Assembly: GCF_022807995.1 (NCBI RefSeq)
Contig: NZ_CP094351.1
Location: forward strand, 1,271,001-1,335,000
DNA: 64,000 nucleotides
Direction of reading: 5' to 3'
Origin: Pseudomonas orientalis
GTDB taxonomy: Bacteria > Pseudomonadota > Gammaproteobacteria > Pseudomonadales > Pseudomonadaceae
Every line of letters starts with the position of its first letter. Position 1 is the stretch's first letter. Position numbers and translations under genes: made by a program. Of the stretch, positions 1 through 10,834 are shown in pieces. The notes below the pieces were generated by a model. It had not been told where the DNA came from. It saw nothing but the letters and a program-made list of their open reading frames with translations, and did not search any database.

Positions 1-1
1 A

Positions 2-425
2 TTCTGCAGCCCGGAGTTGAGCATCCACAACATCGACGCACAGATTGACGACCAGGCGCCCGACGCCACGATCTACGCGGACGCCAAGCAGCTCAAGCAG
101 GCCTGCCTCAACCTGATTCTCAACGCCATCGACGCAATGCCCGACGGCGGGCGCCTCACCCTGGGTATCCGCAGCGCGGGCGACAACACCGTGATCAGCA
201 TCGCCGATACCGGCGAAGGTATTCCGGCGGACATGGTCGAGCGCATCTTCACGCCGTTCGTCACCACCAAGGCCTCGGGCACGGGCCTGGGACTGGCCAA
301 AGTCTATTCGATCATGGAGAGTCACGACGGCAGCATCGAGTGCGCCACCGAGAAAGATGCCGGCGCCACCTTCAACCTGTACATTCCGGCTAACGGTGAA
401 GACGACGGCGAGGATGGGGACGGGC

Positions 426-436
<11 letters not shown>
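2..436 (+). CDS. Sensor histidine kinase, C-terminal ATPase domain (partial, cut by window start)
   Basis: Only the catalytic ATP-binding part is in the window; the frame is open to base 2, so the N-terminal sensor and H-box lie upstream. HATPase_c motifs are visible in order: an N-box (NLILNAIDAMPDGG), a G1 box (ADTGEGIP), an F-box (IFTPFVTTK) and a G2 box (GTGLGLAKV). These belong to NtrB-like kinases. The last residues are acidic (EDDGEDGDGHDA). The gene overlaps the following response regulator by 11 bp, so the two are almost certainly a translationally coupled two-component pair. The input signal cannot be inferred from this fragment. Confidence 0.9.
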
Positions 437-1823
<1,387 letters not shown>

Positions 1824-1840
1824 CAGAATGTGGTTGAAAA

Positions 1841-1868
1841 TGTGGGAGGGGGCAAGCCCCCTCCCACA
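1841..1868. repeat. Extragenic palindrome (GGGGGCTTGCCCCC-type REP), single copy
   Basis: A near-perfect 28-bp palindrome, TGTGGGAGGGGGC followed by its inverse, lies between the convergent NtrC-type regulator and glpM. The same element occurs as inverted pairs at 5505-5593, 10988-11062 and 15173-15267. As a strong hairpin it may also separate the two converging transcripts. Confidence 0.85.
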
Positions 1869-1884
1869 TTTGGACTGCGGTGTG

Positions 1885-2223
1885 TCAGGTGTGGAGGCGT
1901 ACCCACACGCTGACCAGCACCGTTGCCGCCATCAACCAAGCGACTGCGGCGACTGCAAGTGATGCTTCCAACCGCATCCGATCCACCAGCACATACAATG
2001 TCGCCAGATACACAAAGTACGGAATGATCGACCACATCCCGAACAGTATCGTGGTCTTCAAATCCTCCACCGAGCGGCCTTTGCCGACGATGTAGTGGGC
2101 GATCAGCGCAAAGGTGGGAAACAGCGGCACCAGGCCTGCGATGTAATAATTTCTGGTCTTGGCCAGCGCCGCCAGTATCAGCACTACCGCGGCGCCAAGC
2201 GCGGCTTTGAGAAATAGATCCAT
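1885..2223 (-). CDS. glpM: GlpM-family inner-membrane protein
   Basis: 112 aa and very hydrophobic, with about four predicted membrane helices (near 5-20, 28-45, 60-80, 88-108). The conserved stretch TRNYYIAGLVPLFPTFALIA is the hallmark of the GlpM family, reported in Pseudomonas near glycerol metabolism and alginate phenotypes; its biochemical role is unclear. It starts 1 nt into the end of aauR and so may be the last gene of the aau operon. Family call is firm; function is not. Confidence 0.85.
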   Translation of the reverse strand: MDLFLKAALGAAVVLILAALAKTRNYYIAGLVPLFPTFALIAHYIVGKGRSVEDLKTTILFGMWSIIPYFVYLATLYVLVDRMRLEASLAVAAVAWLMAATVLVSVWVRLHT

Positions 2224-3560
2224 CAGTGACTCAACCCGTATTTCTTGACCTTGTCGAACAGCGTGGTCTTGGCCATTCCCAGTTCCTGACTGGCCTGGGT
2301 CAGGTTGCCGCCGCTGCGTTGCAGGGCATCGTTGAGCAGGTTGCGCTCGAAGGCTTCCACCGCTTCGGTAAAGGCCAGGCCCTGGGTGCTGCTACCCGTA
2401 CCGCTTTTCTTGAAGGCGGGCAGGCCCAGGGCGAAGCGTTCGGCGACGTTGCGCAGTTCGCGCACGTTGCCCGGCCAATCATGGCTCATCAGGCTCGACA
2501 GGGTCTGGTTGTCCAGCTCCGGCGCGGTGCGGTCGAAGCGCAGTGAGGATTGCTGCAGGAAGTGTTCGAACAACTGCAGGATGTCTTCACGGCGCTCGCG
2601 CAGGGGCGGCAGTTCCAGGGTGACTACATTGAGCCGGTAGTACAGGTCGCTGCGGAACTGGCTGGCGCGGCTCAGTTCGTCCAGGTCGGACTTGGTGGCG
2701 GCAATCACCCGGCAGTCCACGGCCACGCTCTGGTTCGAGCCCAGGCGCTCGAGGGTGCGTTCCTGCAGCACCCGCAACAGTTTGATCTGCAGGTTGATCG
2801 GCATGCTTTCCACTTCATCGAGAAACAGCGTGCCCTCATGGGCGTGCTCGATCTTGCCGATGCGACGCTTGCCGGCGCCCGTGAAGGCGTTGGCTTCGTG
2901 ACCGAATATCTCGCTTTCGAACAGGTTCTCCGGCAGCCCACCGCAGTTCAGTGCGACGAACTGGTGGGAATGGCGCCGGCTGAAATCATGCAGGCAACGC
3001 GCGACCAGCTCCTTGCCGGTGCCGGTTTCACCTTCGATCAGCACATTGGCCGAGGTGTCGGCAACGTTGGCGATCAGTTCGCGCAGGTTTTGCATCGCCG
3101 GCGAGCGTCCGATGATGCGGCCTTCCAATGAATCGCGCTCGGCCAACTGGCGGCGCAGCGACCAGACCTCCCGCGCCAGCCCGCGCTGTTCCAGGGCACG
3201 CCTGGCAACCTCCACCAGACGCTCGGGGGAGAAGGGTTTTTCCATGAAATCGTAGGCGCCGTTGCGCATGGCGCCGACGGCCATGGAGATGTCGCCATGC
3301 CCTGTGATCAGCACCACCGGCAGGCTTTTATCCAAGGCCTTGAGGCGGGTCAGCAGCTCCAGCCCGTCGATGCCCGGCAGGCGGATATCGCTCACGACAA
3401 TGCCGGCGAAGTTCTCGCCGATGTGCGTCAGCGCTTCTTCGGCGCTGCCCACGCCAACGCTGGGAATGTCTTCCAGCGCCAGGGCCTGCTGGCAACCCAG
3501 CAGCACATGGGGGTCATCTTCGACGATCAGGACAGTGAGGTCTTGGGCTTGCATATTCAT
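2223..3560 (-). CDS. aauR: AauR, sigma-54 response regulator for acidic amino-acid uptake
   Basis: 445 aa, DctD-like. REC about 8-125 (VLIVEDDPHVLLG, acceptor Asp in VVSDIRLPGIDG), AAA+ about 145-380 with Walker A GETGTGKE and Walker B TLFLDEVES, Fis-type HTH at the C-terminus. The sigma-54 contact loop reads NAFTGA rather than GAFTGA. It overlaps aauS by 4 bp (ATGA) and sits downstream of the aat transporter, the arrangement known for AauRS control of glutamate/aspartate uptake in pseudomonads. A -24/-12 promoter ahead of aatJ fits this role. Confidence 0.9.
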   Translation of the reverse strand: MNMQAQDLTVLIVEDDPHVLLGCQQALALEDIPSVGVGSAEEALTHIGENFAGIVVSDIRLPGIDGLELLTRLKALDKSLPVVLITGHGDISMAVGAMRNGAYDFMEKPFSPERLVEVARRALEQRGLAREVWSLRRQLAERDSLEGRIIGRSPAMQNLRELIANVADTSANVLIEGETGTGKELVARCLHDFSRRHSHQFVALNCGGLPENLFESEIFGHEANAFTGAGKRRIGKIEHAHEGTLFLDEVESMPINLQIKLLRVLQERTLERLGSNQSVAVDCRVIAATKSDLDELSRASQFRSDLYYRLNVVTLELPPLRERREDILQLFEHFLQQSSLRFDRTAPELDNQTLSSLMSHDWPGNVRELRNVAERFALGLPAFKKSGTGSSTQGLAFTEAVEAFERNLLNDALQRSGGNLTQASQELGMAKTTLFDKVKKYGLSH

Positions 3561-5461
3561 GTCGACTCAACTTTTTCAGCGCCCGCCAACGGCAGGTTCA
3601 GGACAAACGCGGTACCACCACTGGCCGGATGTTCCACCGCCAGGCTGCCGCCGGTGGCGGCCGCAAGGCTTGCAGACAAAGTAAGGCCCAGGCCCAGGCC
3701 TTGCTCGCCGGGTTTGGTGGTAAAGAACGGTTCGAACAGATGCTTGCGGGCTTCGGGGTCGATGCCGTGGCCATTATCGCGCACCCGCAGGCGATATTTG
3801 CCCTCGGCGTGCTGGCCTTCCAGCCACAGCTGCGGCACCGGTTGCGCCTGCATCGCATCAAGGGCGTTACCGATCAGGTTGACCAGGATCTGCTCCAGGC
3901 GCGTCTGGTCGATCTGCAGTTGGGCATTGGCGAACTCACGGTGCACGGCCAGGGGCAGGGTGTCCAGGCGCGCGCCGAGCACCTGGAACGCAGCGTCCAC
4001 GGCCTTGGCCAGGCTCGCCTCGCCCTGGCCGTCACCGCGCCGGGCAAACGAGCGCAGGCTGGCGGTGATGCGGCCCATGCGGTCGATCAGTTCGTTGATG
4101 GTCTTGAGGTTGGCGCTCGCGGTGTCCAGGGCCCCGCGCTCGAGGAAGCGCACGGTGTTGCCGGACAAGGTGCGCAGCGCGGCCAGGGGTTGGTTCAATT
4201 CGTGGGCGATGCTGGTGGACATCTGGCCGATCGCCGCGAGTTTGCCGGCCTGCACCAGTTCGTCCTGGGCGTGGCGCAGGGTCTCTTCGGCCTGGCGCCG
4301 TTCGCGGATCTGGCCCTTGAGCCGTTCATTGCTGGCGCGCAGGTCGGCGGTGCGGTCGGCAATCCGGCGTTCCAACTGGCTGTTGGCTTCCTGCAATGCT
4401 TCCCGTGCGGCAAGGCGGGTGGCGATGACCTTGCGCCGCTCGTTCCAGGCAATCAGCAAAAACGCGACCAGGCCGAACGCGACGGCGACCAGAATGCCCT
4501 GATTGATCGCGGCGCGGCGCAGATCATTGAGCGGGGTGAGCAGGGTGAAATTCCACGGCGTGTCATTCAACGGCCGGGTTTGTGCCAGGTAGCTGACTTC
4601 GTGCTTGTCGCTGACCACTTCGCTGTTGGCCGGGAAGGTCAGTTTTTCGCTGCCTTCGTTCAAGCGTTCGCGGGCCAGGGGCTCCAGCGCGCTCAGGGTC
4701 GCCCAGTAATATTGCAGACTGTGGGCCAGGCGGTCCCGGGTGTCATCGCTCAGGGGCCGCACCGCCTTGAGGCGACGTGCCGGGTCACTGGACAGAATGA
4801 TGATGCCGTTTTCATCGCTGACAAAGGCTTCAAGGCGCGCGCGTTGCCAGCGCTCCTCAAGCGCTTCCAGGCGGACCTTGACCACGGCGACGCCGATGAT
4901 CTTGCCGTGCTCTTCCAGGCCGTGGGCCAGGTAGTAGCCGGGTTCGCCGTTGGTGCTGCCGATGCCGTAGAAACGACCGGGTTGGCCGCGTACGGCGTTC
5001 TGGAAATAGGCGCGAAAGGACAGGTCTTCACCCTGGTAACTGTCGGCGTCGCGCCAGTTACTGGTGGCCAGCACCCGTCCGGTGGTGTCCATCACGTAGA
5101 TGGCCCGGCTGCGGCTGCGGCGATTCAGGCCTTCAAGGTAATCGTTGACGGTCTTGCGGGTTTCCTGGGTGGGATCGGCCAGGAGCAGGGAAACACTGGA
5201 TTCCAGCTCGAGCAGGCTGGGCAGGTAGGTGTATTTGCTCAGTTCGCTTTCGACGGTGCGGGCATGCAGCTCCAACTGGCGTCCGCTGTTGTCGCTGAGG
5301 GTGCGGATGCCGTAGTACTCACTGACCCAGAAGCCGATAAAACCCAGGCCGATCATCAGGGCGATGATCAGCGGCGGCAGGAACAGTTGGCGTATCAGAC
5401 GAGGCTTCACGGCAAGTGATGGCGGCGCGGCGCGATATTGATTGGGGTCGCATTTCATCAC
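3557..5461 (-). CDS. aauS: AauS, DctB-like sensor kinase for acidic amino acids
   Basis: 634 aa. First membrane helix about residues 25-48, a large periplasmic double-Cache-like sensor region (about 50-325, including RAIYVMDTTGRVLATS), a second helix about 325-345, a coiled-coil linker rich in E/R/Q (345-410), HisKA with SIAHELNQPLAAL, and HATPase_c (NLIGNALDAM, DNGHGI, GLGLGLTLS). Topology and motifs match DctB-type kinases that sense dicarboxylates or acidic amino acids. It is paired by a 4-bp overlap with aauR. The REP pair at 5505-5593 separates it from aatP. Confidence 0.9.
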   Translation of the reverse strand: MMKCDPNQYRAAPPSLAVKPRLIRQLFLPPLIIALMIGLGFIGFWVSEYYGIRTLSDNSGRQLELHARTVESELSKYTYLPSLLELESSVSLLLADPTQETRKTVNDYLEGLNRRSRSRAIYVMDTTGRVLATSNWRDADSYQGEDLSFRAYFQNAVRGQPGRFYGIGSTNGEPGYYLAHGLEEHGKIIGVAVVKVRLEALEERWQRARLEAFVSDENGIIILSSDPARRLKAVRPLSDDTRDRLAHSLQYYWATLSALEPLARERLNEGSEKLTFPANSEVVSDKHEVSYLAQTRPLNDTPWNFTLLTPLNDLRRAAINQGILVAVAFGLVAFLLIAWNERRKVIATRLAAREALQEANSQLERRIADRTADLRASNERLKGQIRERRQAEETLRHAQDELVQAGKLAAIGQMSTSIAHELNQPLAALRTLSGNTVRFLERGALDTASANLKTINELIDRMGRITASLRSFARRGDGQGEASLAKAVDAAFQVLGARLDTLPLAVHREFANAQLQIDQTRLEQILVNLIGNALDAMQAQPVPQLWLEGQHAEGKYRLRVRDNGHGIDPEARKHLFEPFFTTKPGEQGLGLGLTLSASLAAATGGSLAVEHPASGGTAFVLNLPLAGAEKVEST

Positions 5462-5504
5462 AGATGCCTTGGGTCAACCAGCGCTGCCAGCCTGTGTGGT
5501 CCAC

Positions 5505-5593
5505 TGTGGGAGGGGGCTTGCCCCCGATAGCAGTGTGTCAGTCGGTACACCTTTAACTGATCCACCGCTATCGGGGGCAAGCCCCCTCCCACA
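5505..5593. repeat. Inverted REP pair (REPIN)
   Basis: Two GGGGGCTTGCCCCC palindromes in inverted orientation, about 89 bp end to end, with the outer arms (TGTGGGAGGGGGCTTGCCCCCG and its complement) able to pair over the whole element. It sits between aatP and aauS and could weaken read-through from the transporter into the regulators. Confidence 0.88.
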
Positions 5594-5623
5594 TTGGGCC
5601 GGTTTCGGCAGGGGAAGCTTTAC

Positions 5624-6358
5624 TTAGTGCTGCAGGATTTTCTCAAGGAAGTGCTGCGCACGTTCGGAGCGGGCGCTGATGTCGCCGAAGAACTCTTCTT
5701 TCGGGCAGTCTTCGATGATCTTGCCGGCGTCCATGAAGATCACGCGGTCGGCCACTTTGCGCGCAAAACCCATTTCGTGGGTCACGCACATCATGGTCAT
5801 GCCTTCCTGGGCCAGTTGCACCATCACGTCGAGCACTTCGTTGACCATTTCCGGGTCCAGCGCCGAGGTCGGTTCGTCGAACAGCATGACGATCGGGTCC
5901 ATGGCCAGGGCGCGGGCAATCGCCACACGTTGCTGCTGACCACCGGACAGTTGGCCCGGATGCTTGTGGGCATGGGCCGACAGGCCTACGCGCTCGAGCA
6001 GTTGCAGACCCTTCTGGGTGGCTTCTTCCTTGCTGCGGCCGAGCACCTTGATCTGCGCGATGGTCAGGTTTTCGGTGATGGTCAGGTGCGGGAACAGCTC
6101 GAAGTGCTGGAACACCATGCCCACGCGCGAGCGCAGTTTCGGCAGGTTGGTCTTCGGGTCGGCAATCGAGGTGCCGTCCACGATAACGTCGCCCTTCTGG
6201 AAGGGTTCCAGCGCGTTGACGCACTTGATCAGCGTGGATTTGCCTGAACCCGACGGCCCGCACACTACGATCACTTCGCCTTTTTTAACTTCGGTGCTGC
6301 AGTCGGTCAGCACCTGGAAGTCGCCATACCACTTGTTGATGTTCTTGATAGAGATCAT
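5624..6358 (-). CDS. aatP: AatP, ABC transporter ATPase for glutamate/aspartate
   Basis: 244 aa, typical of polar amino-acid ATPases (GltL/GlnQ type). Walker [11 protein letters not shown]-loop [11 protein letters not shown], signature LSGGQQQR, Walker [12 protein letters not shown] and switch His in CVTHEMGFA are all present. It overlaps aatM by 4 bp and is the last transporter gene of the aatJQMP operon. It drives uptake of acidic amino acids across the inner membrane. Confidence 0.95.
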   Translation of the reverse strand: MISIKNINKWYGDFQVLTDCSTEVKKGEVIVVCGPSGSGKSTLIKCVNALEPFQKGDVIVDGTSIADPKTNLPKLRSRVGMVFQHFELFPHLTITENLTIAQIKVLGRSKEEATQKGLQLLERVGLSAHAHKHPGQLSGGQQQRVAIARALAMDPIVMLFDEPTSALDPEMVNEVLDVMVQLAQEGMTMMCVTHEMGFARKVADRVIFMDAGKIIEDCPKEEFFGDISARSERAQHFLEKILQH

Positions 6359-7026
6359 ACGGCAAACCTTTTTTGCAGACGCTTGACCAGCAGCGAGGCG
6401 GAAAAGCTGATGATGAAGTAGACCACACCGGCGAAGATCAGGAACTCATTGGAGCGGCCGATGATGTCGCCGTTGGAGCGGGCGGAGTTGAGGAAGTCCA
6501 CCAGGCCCACGGTGTAGACCAGCGAAGTGTCCTGGAACAGGATGATGCTCTGCTGCAGCAGCAGCGGCGTCATCTTGCGGAACGCCTGGGGCAGGATGAT
6601 CAGGCGCATGGTCTGGCCGTAGGTCATGCCCATCGCCTGAGCGGCTGCCATCTGTCCCTTGGGGATCGACTGCACGCCGGCCCGCACAATTTCACAGAAG
6701 TACGCGGCTTCGAACATCATGAACGCCACGACGCACGAGGTGAACGCGCCGATCGGCGTGTCTTCGCCGGTGATCCAGCGCAGCACGAACGGCACCGCCA
6801 GGTAGAACCAGGTGATGACCAGCAGCAGCGGGATCGAACGGAAGTAGTTCACATAGGCGCCGGCCACACGGGACAGCAGCTTGCTGGACGACAGGCGCAT
6901 CAGCGCGAGGATCGTGCCCAGGATGATGCCACCGACCACGCCCATGACCATCAGTTGCAAGGTCATGACCATGCCGTTCCACAGGCCCGGGATCGCGGGG
7001 ATGATGCCGCTGAAATCGAAGTCCAT
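6355..7026 (-). CDS. aatM: AatM, amino-acid ABC transporter permease
   Basis: 223 aa with about five membrane helices and the permease EAA-type loop ([20 protein letters not shown]) that docks on the ATPase. The family is HisM/GltK-like. It overlaps aatP by 4 bp and abuts aatQ by 1 bp, so the permeases are co-translated. It forms a heterodimeric channel with AatQ. Confidence 0.95.
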   Translation of the reverse strand: MDFDFSGIIPAIPGLWNGMVMTLQLMVMGVVGGIILGTILALMRLSSSKLLSRVAGAYVNYFRSIPLLLVITWFYLAVPFVLRWITGEDTPIGAFTSCVVAFMMFEAAYFCEIVRAGVQSIPKGQMAAAQAMGMTYGQTMRLIILPQAFRKMTPLLLQQSIILFQDTSLVYTVGLVDFLNSARSNGDIIGRSNEFLIFAGVVYFIISFSASLLVKRLQKRFAV

Positions 7027-7772
7027 TATTTACCCCCCACGGAGATCAGGCCGGGCACTGCGACTTTCTTCTCGACCACGCGCATCAGCAGCATCAGGCT
7101 CATGTTCAGGGTGAAGTAGATCAGCGTGGCCAGGGTGAAGGCTTCAAACAGGTTGGCCGAAAACTCGGCGGTCTGCTTGGTTTGCGCCAGCAGTTCCATC
7201 AAGCCGATCAGGGACGCCACGGAGGAGTTCTTGAATACGTTGAGGAATTCGGAGGTAAGCGGCGGAATGATGATGCGGTAGGCTTGGGGCAGCAGCACGT
7301 TCCAGTAGATCTGCGGCAGCTTGAAGCCCATGGCGCGGGCTGCGGATTCCTGGCCGCGTGGCAGCGCCTGGATGCCGGTGCGCACTTGCTCGCACACACG
7401 GGCCGCCGTGAACAGACCCAGGCACACGACGACGCTCAGGTAGGCCGAGGTGGTCGGGTTCAGGTCTTGCTTGTACCAGTCCTGCAGGTTCTGCGGCAGC
7501 AGATCGGGTACCAGGAAGTACCAGATAAACAGCTGAACCAGCAGCGGCACGTTACGAAACAGTTCCACGTAGCAAGTCGCGATGCCCGATACGAGGCGGT
7601 TCGGTACGGTGCGCATGACCCCCAGAATGGAGCCCAGCAGCAAGGCGACAATCCATGCCACGACAGCGATGGCGATGGTCCAGCCCAGGCCGGCGATGTA
7701 CCAGTCGAGATACGTCTCGCTGCCAACGCCGGTGGACTTGAAGAACACGCCCCAGTCCCAGTTGTAATTCAT
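7026..7772 (-). CDS. aatQ: AatQ, amino-acid ABC transporter permease
   Basis: 248 aa from the ATG at 7772 (protein begins MNYNWDWGVFF), chosen over a longer frame because a GGGAGA ribosome-binding site lies just upstream and the family starts with this aromatic segment. The EAA loop is CEQVRTGIQALPRGQESAAR. It is the partner permease of AatM, GltJ/HisQ-like. Confidence 0.93.
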   Translation of the reverse strand: MNYNWDWGVFFKSTGVGSETYLDWYIAGLGWTIAIAVVAWIVALLLGSILGVMRTVPNRLVSGIATCYVELFRNVPLLVQLFIWYFLVPDLLPQNLQDWYKQDLNPTTSAYLSVVVCLGLFTAARVCEQVRTGIQALPRGQESAARAMGFKLPQIYWNVLLPQAYRIIIPPLTSEFLNVFKNSSVASLIGLMELLAQTKQTAEFSANLFEAFTLATLIYFTLNMSLMLLMRVVEKKVAVPGLISVGGK

Positions 7773-7918
7773 TAGGGTCTCCCCCGAAATCGATCGATGT
7801 ACAAGCACCTGCTTGGGGAATGCCATTTCCCACCTGACGTCGAACGCCAGGCACACACGATCGGCTCGAAAACCGCCAGGTCGAGTGTTCCAAGTTAAAG
7901 CCAGCAGGTAATAACAGA

Positions 7919-7948
7919 CGCCTGAGGGAGGGTAGGCTCCCTCAGGCG
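7919..7948 (-). terminator. Intercistronic hairpin after aatJ
   Basis: A 12-bp perfect stem (CGCCTGAGGGAG / CTCCCTCAGGCG) lies 18 bp downstream of the aatJ stop and has no strong T-run on the minus strand. In transporter operons such hairpins usually stabilise the binding-protein mRNA or partly terminate, giving more binding protein than permease. The exact role here is inferred. Confidence 0.6.
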
Positions 7949-7965
7949 ATAAGCTTAGTCAGGTA

Positions 7966-8892
7966 TCAGATTTTTACTTCTGGCGCTGGTTTGTCGCTCG
8001 GGTTGGCGATCAGCTCTTTAACCTTGTCGCTCATCGGGAAGTTCAGGTTCAGGCCTTTCGGTGGGATCGGGCTTTCGAACCACTTGGCGTAGATCTTGTT
8101 GATCTCGCCGGACTTGTACAGGCCGACAATGGCGTCATCCACAGCTTTCTTGAAGTCCGGGTCGCCCTTGCGGACCATGCACGCATAGGCTTCGAAGGAC
8201 TGCGGAGTACCGGTGATGACCCAGTCGTCCGGCTTCTTGGCCTTGGCTTCTTCACCGGCCAGCAGGGCGTCGTCCATCATGAACGCGACGGCGCGGCCGC
8301 TTTCGAGCATCTGGAAGGATTCGCCGTGGTCTTTGGCGGAGATGACGTTCATGCCCATCTGCTTGTCGGCGTTCATCGCCTTGATGATGCGCTCGGACGT
8401 GGTGCCGGCGGTGGTCACGACGTTCTTGCCTTTCAGATCGGCAAAGTCGGCGTAGGACGGCTTGCCTTCCTTGTCTTTCTTGACCAGCAGACGGGTGCCG
8501 ATTTCGAAGATATTGGTGGTGAAATCAACTTGCTGGGCGCGTTCGGCGTTGTTGGTGGTGGAACCACACTCAAGGTCCGCGGTGCCGTTCTGGATCAGCG
8601 GAATGCGCGTTTGCGAGGTCACCAGGTTGTACTTGACCTTCAGGTCGGGCTTGTTCAGGTCTTTTTTCAGGGCTTCGACGACGGCCAGCTGAATGTCGTG
8701 GGAGTAGCCGACAGGCTTGCCCGAACCATCCGCAATGTAGGAAAACGGGATGGAGCTGTCGCGGTGAGCGAGAGTGATAGTGCCGGAGTCGTTGATTTTC
8801 TTCAGCGTGCCGGTGAGTTCGGCGGCGAAAACTGGAGTGCTGATCAGAGCAGCAGCGATAGCTGCGCCCAGGATATGGGGAACGATGCGCAT
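7966..8892 (-). CDS. aatJ: AatJ, periplasmic glutamate/aspartate-binding protein
   Basis: 308 aa from the ATG at 8892, preceded by GAGGAAG. The start gives a clean signal peptide (MRIVPHILGAAIAAAL to VFA, cleavage before AELTGTL). SBP_bac_3 fold: N-lobe beginning GTITLAHRDSSIPFSY, the linker CGSTTNNAERAQQVDF and the tail KWFESPIPPKGLNL typical of GltI-like proteins. First gene of the aat operon, under a sigma-54 promoter at 9006-9020, and the high-affinity receptor for acidic amino acids. Confidence 0.95.
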   Translation of the reverse strand: MRIVPHILGAAIAAALISTPVFAAELTGTLKKINDSGTITLAHRDSSIPFSYIADGSGKPVGYSHDIQLAVVEALKKDLNKPDLKVKYNLVTSQTRIPLIQNGTADLECGSTTNNAERAQQVDFTTNIFEIGTRLLVKKDKEGKPSYADFADLKGKNVVTTAGTTSERIIKAMNADKQMGMNVISAKDHGESFQMLESGRAVAFMMDDALLAGEEAKAKKPDDWVITGTPQSFEAYACMVRKGDPDFKKAVDDAIVGLYKSGEINKIYAKWFESPIPPKGLNLNFPMSDKVKELIANPSDKPAPEVKI

Positions 8893-9005
8893 CAATACTT
8901 CCTCGACATTTGTTTTTTTTATGAAGCCAGCTAAACGGCTCTTCTTGTGCAGCGAATGCCTTGACGGCTCCTGAGGCGTCTCAGGCAATCGTCAGGAAGT
9001 GTAGA

Positions 9006-9020
9006 GCATGAGTCGTGCCA
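9006..9020 (-). promoter_or_regulatory. Sigma-54 (-24/-12) promoter of aatJ
   Basis: On the minus strand the sequence reads TGGCAC-GACTC-ATGC: GG and GC are separated by exactly 10 nt, as sigma-54 requires; one position departs from the TTGC consensus. It lies about 115 bp upstream of the aatJ start codon. AauR, encoded downstream, is the obvious activator. Confidence 0.75.
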
Positions 9021-9160
9021 TACCGAAAACAAAAGCTTAACCTATTGAATTAAATGGAAATTAACTTTATGTGACGGTCGCCGTTTGGATCCCAGGTACG
9101 GCTAACCGAATAGAGAGGACGTATAACGTTCGGAAAACCGAATATCACCCCCCGCTGACG

Positions 9161-9257
9161 GTAGGAGCGAGCTTGCTCGCGAAAAACGCAAAAGCGCCGC
9201 GGTTATCCTGGATAAACGCGGCGCTCTCGGGTTTTTCGCGAGCAAGCTCGCTCCTAC
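9161..9257. repeat. Inverted repeat pair, GTAGGAGCGAGCTTGCTCGC family (second REP family)
   Basis: The arms GTAGGAGCGAGCTTGCTCGCG and its reverse complement enclose a further inverted stretch (AAAGCGCCGCG ... CGCGGCGCT), so the whole 97 bp can fold as one long cruciform. It differs in sequence from the GGGGGCTTGCCCCC elements and lies just past the glpD stop, where it may also act as a 3' stabiliser or terminator. Confidence 0.85.
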
Positions 9258-9261
9258 AGTG

Positions 9262-10800
9262 TCAGGCCGCTTCGATCTTGCTGCGGTTCTGTTCAACCTT
9301 GGACAGGTAGCGTTGCAGGTTGTCCTGTTCGGCCGCCGTGGTGAACAGGCCCAGCTTGGTGCGGCGCCACAGCACGTCCTGAGGCTGCGTCACCCATTCT
9401 TCAGTGCACAGGTAATCGACCTCACGGGTGTAAAGCCCGCCTCCCAGGTGCTCACCCAGATCAGCCAGGGTCTGCACACCTTCCAGCAGGCGCCAGGTGC
9501 GGCTGCCGTAGGTGGTCGACCAGCGACGGGCGATCTCGCTCGGCAGCCAGTCGAACTTGCTGCGAATGGCCTCGGCCAGGGCTTCTGGCGTGGTCATGTC
9601 TTCGCCGCCGGGCAGGCTGGCCTTAGCGGTCCAGCTTGGGCGCATCTGCGTGAAGTACGGCGCCAGTTGCGCCATGGCCGATTCAGCCAGCTTGCGATAC
9701 GTGGTCAGCTTGCCGCCGAACACCGACAGGATCGGTGCCTCGCCGGTGGCGCCGGACAGCGACAGGGTGTAGTCGCGGGTAATGGCCGACGGGTTATCCG
9801 ATTCGTCATTGCACAACGGACGCACACCCGAGTAAGTGTGGACGATGTCGTCACGGCTCAGTTGTTTCTTGAAGTGTGCATTGACCACTTTGAGCATGTA
9901 GTCGGTTTCACCTTCGGTGATCGCAACTGCAGCCGGGTCGCCGGTGTATTCGCGGTCGGTGGTGCCGATGATGGTCAGGTGATTCAGGTACGGAATGGTG
10001 AAGACGATGCGTTGGTCTTCGTTCTGCAGGATGTGTGCATGCGCCCCTTCGTAGAGTTTCGGTACGATCAGGTGGCTGCCCTGGATCAGGCGAATGCCGT
10101 AGGGCGAGTCCAGCTTCAGGTCGTCCTTGATGAACTTGGCGACCCATGGGCCTGCGGCATTCACCAGTGCACGGGCGCGGATCGAGAACAGGCTGCCATC
10201 GGCGCGCTCCATGTTCATTTCCCACAGGCCGTTACTGCGGCGTGCGCTGATGCAGCGGGTCTGGGTGTGGATATGCGCGCCTTTCTCGCGCGCGGCCATG
10301 GCGTTGAGCACCACCAGGCGCGCGTCGTCGACCCAGCAGTCGGAGTATTCGAAGCCTTTGGTGATTTCGCTTTTCAGCGGGCTGTCGGCGCCGAACTTGA
10401 GGCTTTTGGAACCGGCCAGTTTCTCGCGCTTGCCCAAGTGGTCATACAGGAACAGGCCGGCACGAATCATCCAGGCCGGGCGCAGGTGCGGACGGTGCGG
10501 CAGTACGAAGCGCATCTGCTTGACGATATGCGGGGCCTTCTCCAGCAACACTTCACGCTCGGCCAGGGCCTCGCGGACCAGACGGAACTCGTAGTGCTCC
10601 AGGTAGCGCAAGCCACCGTGAATCAGCTTACTGCTGGCGGAGGAGGTGTGGCTGGCCAGGTCATCCTTTTCGCAAAGGAATACCGACAAACCGCGCCCGG
10701 CTGCGTCTGCTGCAATGCCGACGCCATTGATCCCGCCGCCGATAACGGCGACATCATAGACTTCGGCAAGCGGTGGAGCAGGCAAGGTAGAAGGGTTCAT
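9262..10800 (-). CDS. glpD: Aerobic glycerol-3-phosphate dehydrogenase
   Basis: 512 aa, the expected length. An N-terminal FAD-binding Rossmann motif (DVAVIGGGINGVGIA) is followed by SSASSKLIHGGLRYLE, a GlpD signature; the C-terminal DAO_C helical domain is complete. It oxidises sn-glycerol-3-phosphate to DHAP at the inner membrane and feeds quinone. Last gene of the minus-strand glp cluster, but with its own upstream palindrome (10835-10848). Confidence 0.97.
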   Translation of the reverse strand: MNPSTLPAPPLAEVYDVAVIGGGINGVGIAADAAGRGLSVFLCEKDDLASHTSSASSKLIHGGLRYLEHYEFRLVREALAEREVLLEKAPHIVKQMRFVLPHRPHLRPAWMIRAGLFLYDHLGKREKLAGSKSLKFGADSPLKSEITKGFEYSDCWVDDARLVVLNAMAAREKGAHIHTQTRCISARRSNGLWEMNMERADGSLFSIRARALVNAAGPWVAKFIKDDLKLDSPYGIRLIQGSHLIVPKLYEGAHAHILQNEDQRIVFTIPYLNHLTIIGTTDREYTGDPAAVAITEGETDYMLKVVNAHFKKQLSRDDIVHTYSGVRPLCNDESDNPSAITRDYTLSLSGATGEAPILSVFGGKLTTYRKLAESAMAQLAPYFTQMRPSWTAKASLPGGEDMTTPEALAEAIRSKFDWLPSEIARRWSTTYGSRTWRLLEGVQTLADLGEHLGGGLYTREVDYLCTEEWVTQPQDVLWRRTKLGLFTTAAEQDNLQRYLSKVEQNRSKIEAA

Positions 10801-10834
10801 CGGCTGGCCTCGCGATCTTTTCGTATTGGAATTC

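Noticed and set aside
3629..5419. Long open frame (about 596 codons) opposite aauS, and many similar antisense frames over glpD, pyrC, metG and mutS
   Set aside because: Caused by GC-rich third positions of the true gene; low-complexity Gly/Ala/Gln/His-rich translations, no ribosome site and no family motifs.
5505..5593. CRISPR-like repeats
   Set aside because: The repeats are inverted pairs of palindromes scattered between genes, not regularly spaced direct repeats.
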